6,008 nucleotides of DNA from UBA1367 sp040268355 (lineage in GTDB: Bacteria > Actinomycetota > Coriobacteriia > Coriobacteriales > Atopobiaceae), in assembly GCA_040268355.1 (NCBI GenBank), contig JAWRIT010000154.1, forward strand, positions 1-6,008. The letters run 5' to 3'. The translations under genes and the position numbers were made by a program. The notes below the pieces were generated by a model that was not told the DNA's origin, did no database searches, and saw only the letters and a list, made by a program, of their open reading frames with translations. Shown here piece by piece: positions 5,287 to 6,008 of this stretch. How positions within the stretch are numbered: position 1 is the first letter of the stretch; every line of letters begins with the position of its first letter.

Positions 5287-5931
5287 ATGCAGGGTGCGCA
5301 GGACTACCAGACGCTGACGACCGGTGTCGAGGCCACCGGCGAGTTCGTGGATCGCCGCAGTCGCTTCATCGCGCAGCTGCGCCATGTGTCGAGCGAGCGC
5401 GAGGCGGAGGCCTTCGTCTCCGAGGTCCGTGCCCGTCACCACGACGCGCGCCACCATGTGCCTGCTTGGATTCTGGCGGACGGTCGCGAGCGCTGCTCGG
5501 ACGATGGCGAGCCGCAGCGCACCGGCGGCATGCCCACGCTGGAGGTGCTGCGCGGCGCGGGCCTGGCCGACGTGTGCTGTGTGGTGAGCCGCTACTTTGG
5601 CGGCACCCTGCTCGGTCCCGGAGGGCTGGTGCGGGCCTACACCGCGGCCACGCAGGAGGCGCTCTCCTTCGCGCGGGCGAACGATCAGGTGGTGACGATG
5701 ACGCAGGTGGTACGCGTGACCTGCGTGGTTCCCTACGCTGCCTACGGGCGTGTGGAACGCCTGGTGGCCGACTGCGCCGGCCGCGTCAAGGACCAGATCT
5801 TCGCCGAGGACGTCCAGCTCACCTGCACTTTCAGGGCCGGCGAGGAGACGCGCTTCGTGGCGGCGCTGAGCGAGCTGATGGCGGGCGAGGACGTCTGCCT
5901 GGTGGGCGAGCCCGTCTTCGATGCGTTCTAA
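5287..5931 (+). CDS. YigZ/IMPACT family protein (UPF0029 with DUF1949)
   Basis: Member of the widespread YigZ/YvyE family, related to the N-terminal part of eukaryotic IMPACT. The bacterial proteins are cytoplasmic and proposed to act on translation or nucleic acids, but the biochemical role is not firmly known. The 214-residue length is typical. The N-terminal UPF0029 domain (about 15-125) shows ERCSDDGEP (68-76), GMPTLEVL (81-88) and the family signature VVSRYFGGTLLGPGGLVRAY (99-118). A C-terminal ferredoxin-like DUF1949 domain spans about 140-205. The usual GTAG after DDGEP reads RTGG here, a minor variation. ATG 5287 has GAGAGGA 5 nt upstream. The gene stands alone, after the repeat element and behind its own likely promoter; nothing ties it to the aminotransferases. 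Confidence 0.9.
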   Translation: MQGAQDYQTLTTGVEATGEFVDRRSRFIAQLRHVSSEREAEAFVSEVRARHHDARHHVPAWILADGRERCSDDGEPQRTGGMPTLEVLRGAGLADVCCVVSRYFGGTLLGPGGLVRAYTAATQEALSFARANDQVVTMTQVVRVTCVVPYAAYGRVERLVADCAGRVKDQIFAEDVQLTCTFRAGEETRFVAALSELMAGEDVCLVGEPVFDAF

Positions 5932-5963
5932 GCTGGTCGCACGAGAGTCTTAGTTGCACTCGA

Positions 5964-5983
5964 GGCTCGGTCGCGTCCGAGCC
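5964..5983 (+). terminator. Terminator-like hairpin after the yigZ-like gene
   Basis: GGCTCGG and CCGAGCC form a perfect 7-bp stem with a 6-base loop, 33 nt after the stop codon. No T-run follows, as is common in GC-rich genomes, so intrinsic termination is plausible but not certain. I see nothing else in the last 70 bases of the window. Confidence 0.4.
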
Positions 5984-6008
5984 GTGTCTCGCTGACAGCC
6001 AACGGCGG

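Overview
The window is GC-rich, densely coding bacterial DNA of an accessory-metabolism type, with six genes I can support. Base composition, gene style and the protein sequences suggest a high-GC actinobacterium, most plausibly of the Coriobacteriia (Olsenella/Atopobium/Collinsella-like). That placement is an inference from general resemblance and was not checked against any database.

Layout, left to right. (1) Positions 73-1889 hold a pyrimidine-nucleoside salvage pair on the + strand: a tetrameric-type cytidine deaminase (cdd) and a pyrimidine-nucleoside/thymidine phosphorylase (pdp/deoA). Together they turn cytidine or deoxycytidine into uridine or deoxyuridine and then into free base plus (deoxy)ribose-1-phosphate. 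(2) Directly after pdp lies a decayed fragment, about 1902-1990, of the 5' end of the aminotransferase gene that sits intact 0.9 kb further on. (3) msrB (methionine-R-sulfoxide reductase, lacking the zinc-site cysteines) lies on the - strand at 1960-2478. Its 3' end runs into the fragment, so its last codons and stop codon are antisense to decayed aminotransferase sequence. (4) A 303-base divergent intergenic region (2479-2781) carries a likely msrB promoter with a leader hairpin and a weaker candidate promoter for the + strand genes. (5) Positions 2782-5005 hold two tightly coupled fold-type I PLP aminotransferases: a class I/II enzyme of unknown substrate and a HisC-like histidinol-phosphate aminotransferase. 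No other histidine-pathway gene is visible. (6) The 5006-5286 gap contains a terminator-like hairpin and a roughly 160-bp repeat element built from 31-bp units, three forward and two inverted, around an AT-richer core. (7) Positions 5287-5931 encode a YigZ/IMPACT-family protein, apparently from its own promoter, followed by a small terminator-like hairpin.

The six genes are conserved housekeeping or salvage families and form no obvious new system. The parts worth a second look are the aminotransferase fragment, including a single C-to-T difference that creates a stop codon on both strands, and the 31-bp-periodic inverted repeat element between hisC and the yigZ-like gene.
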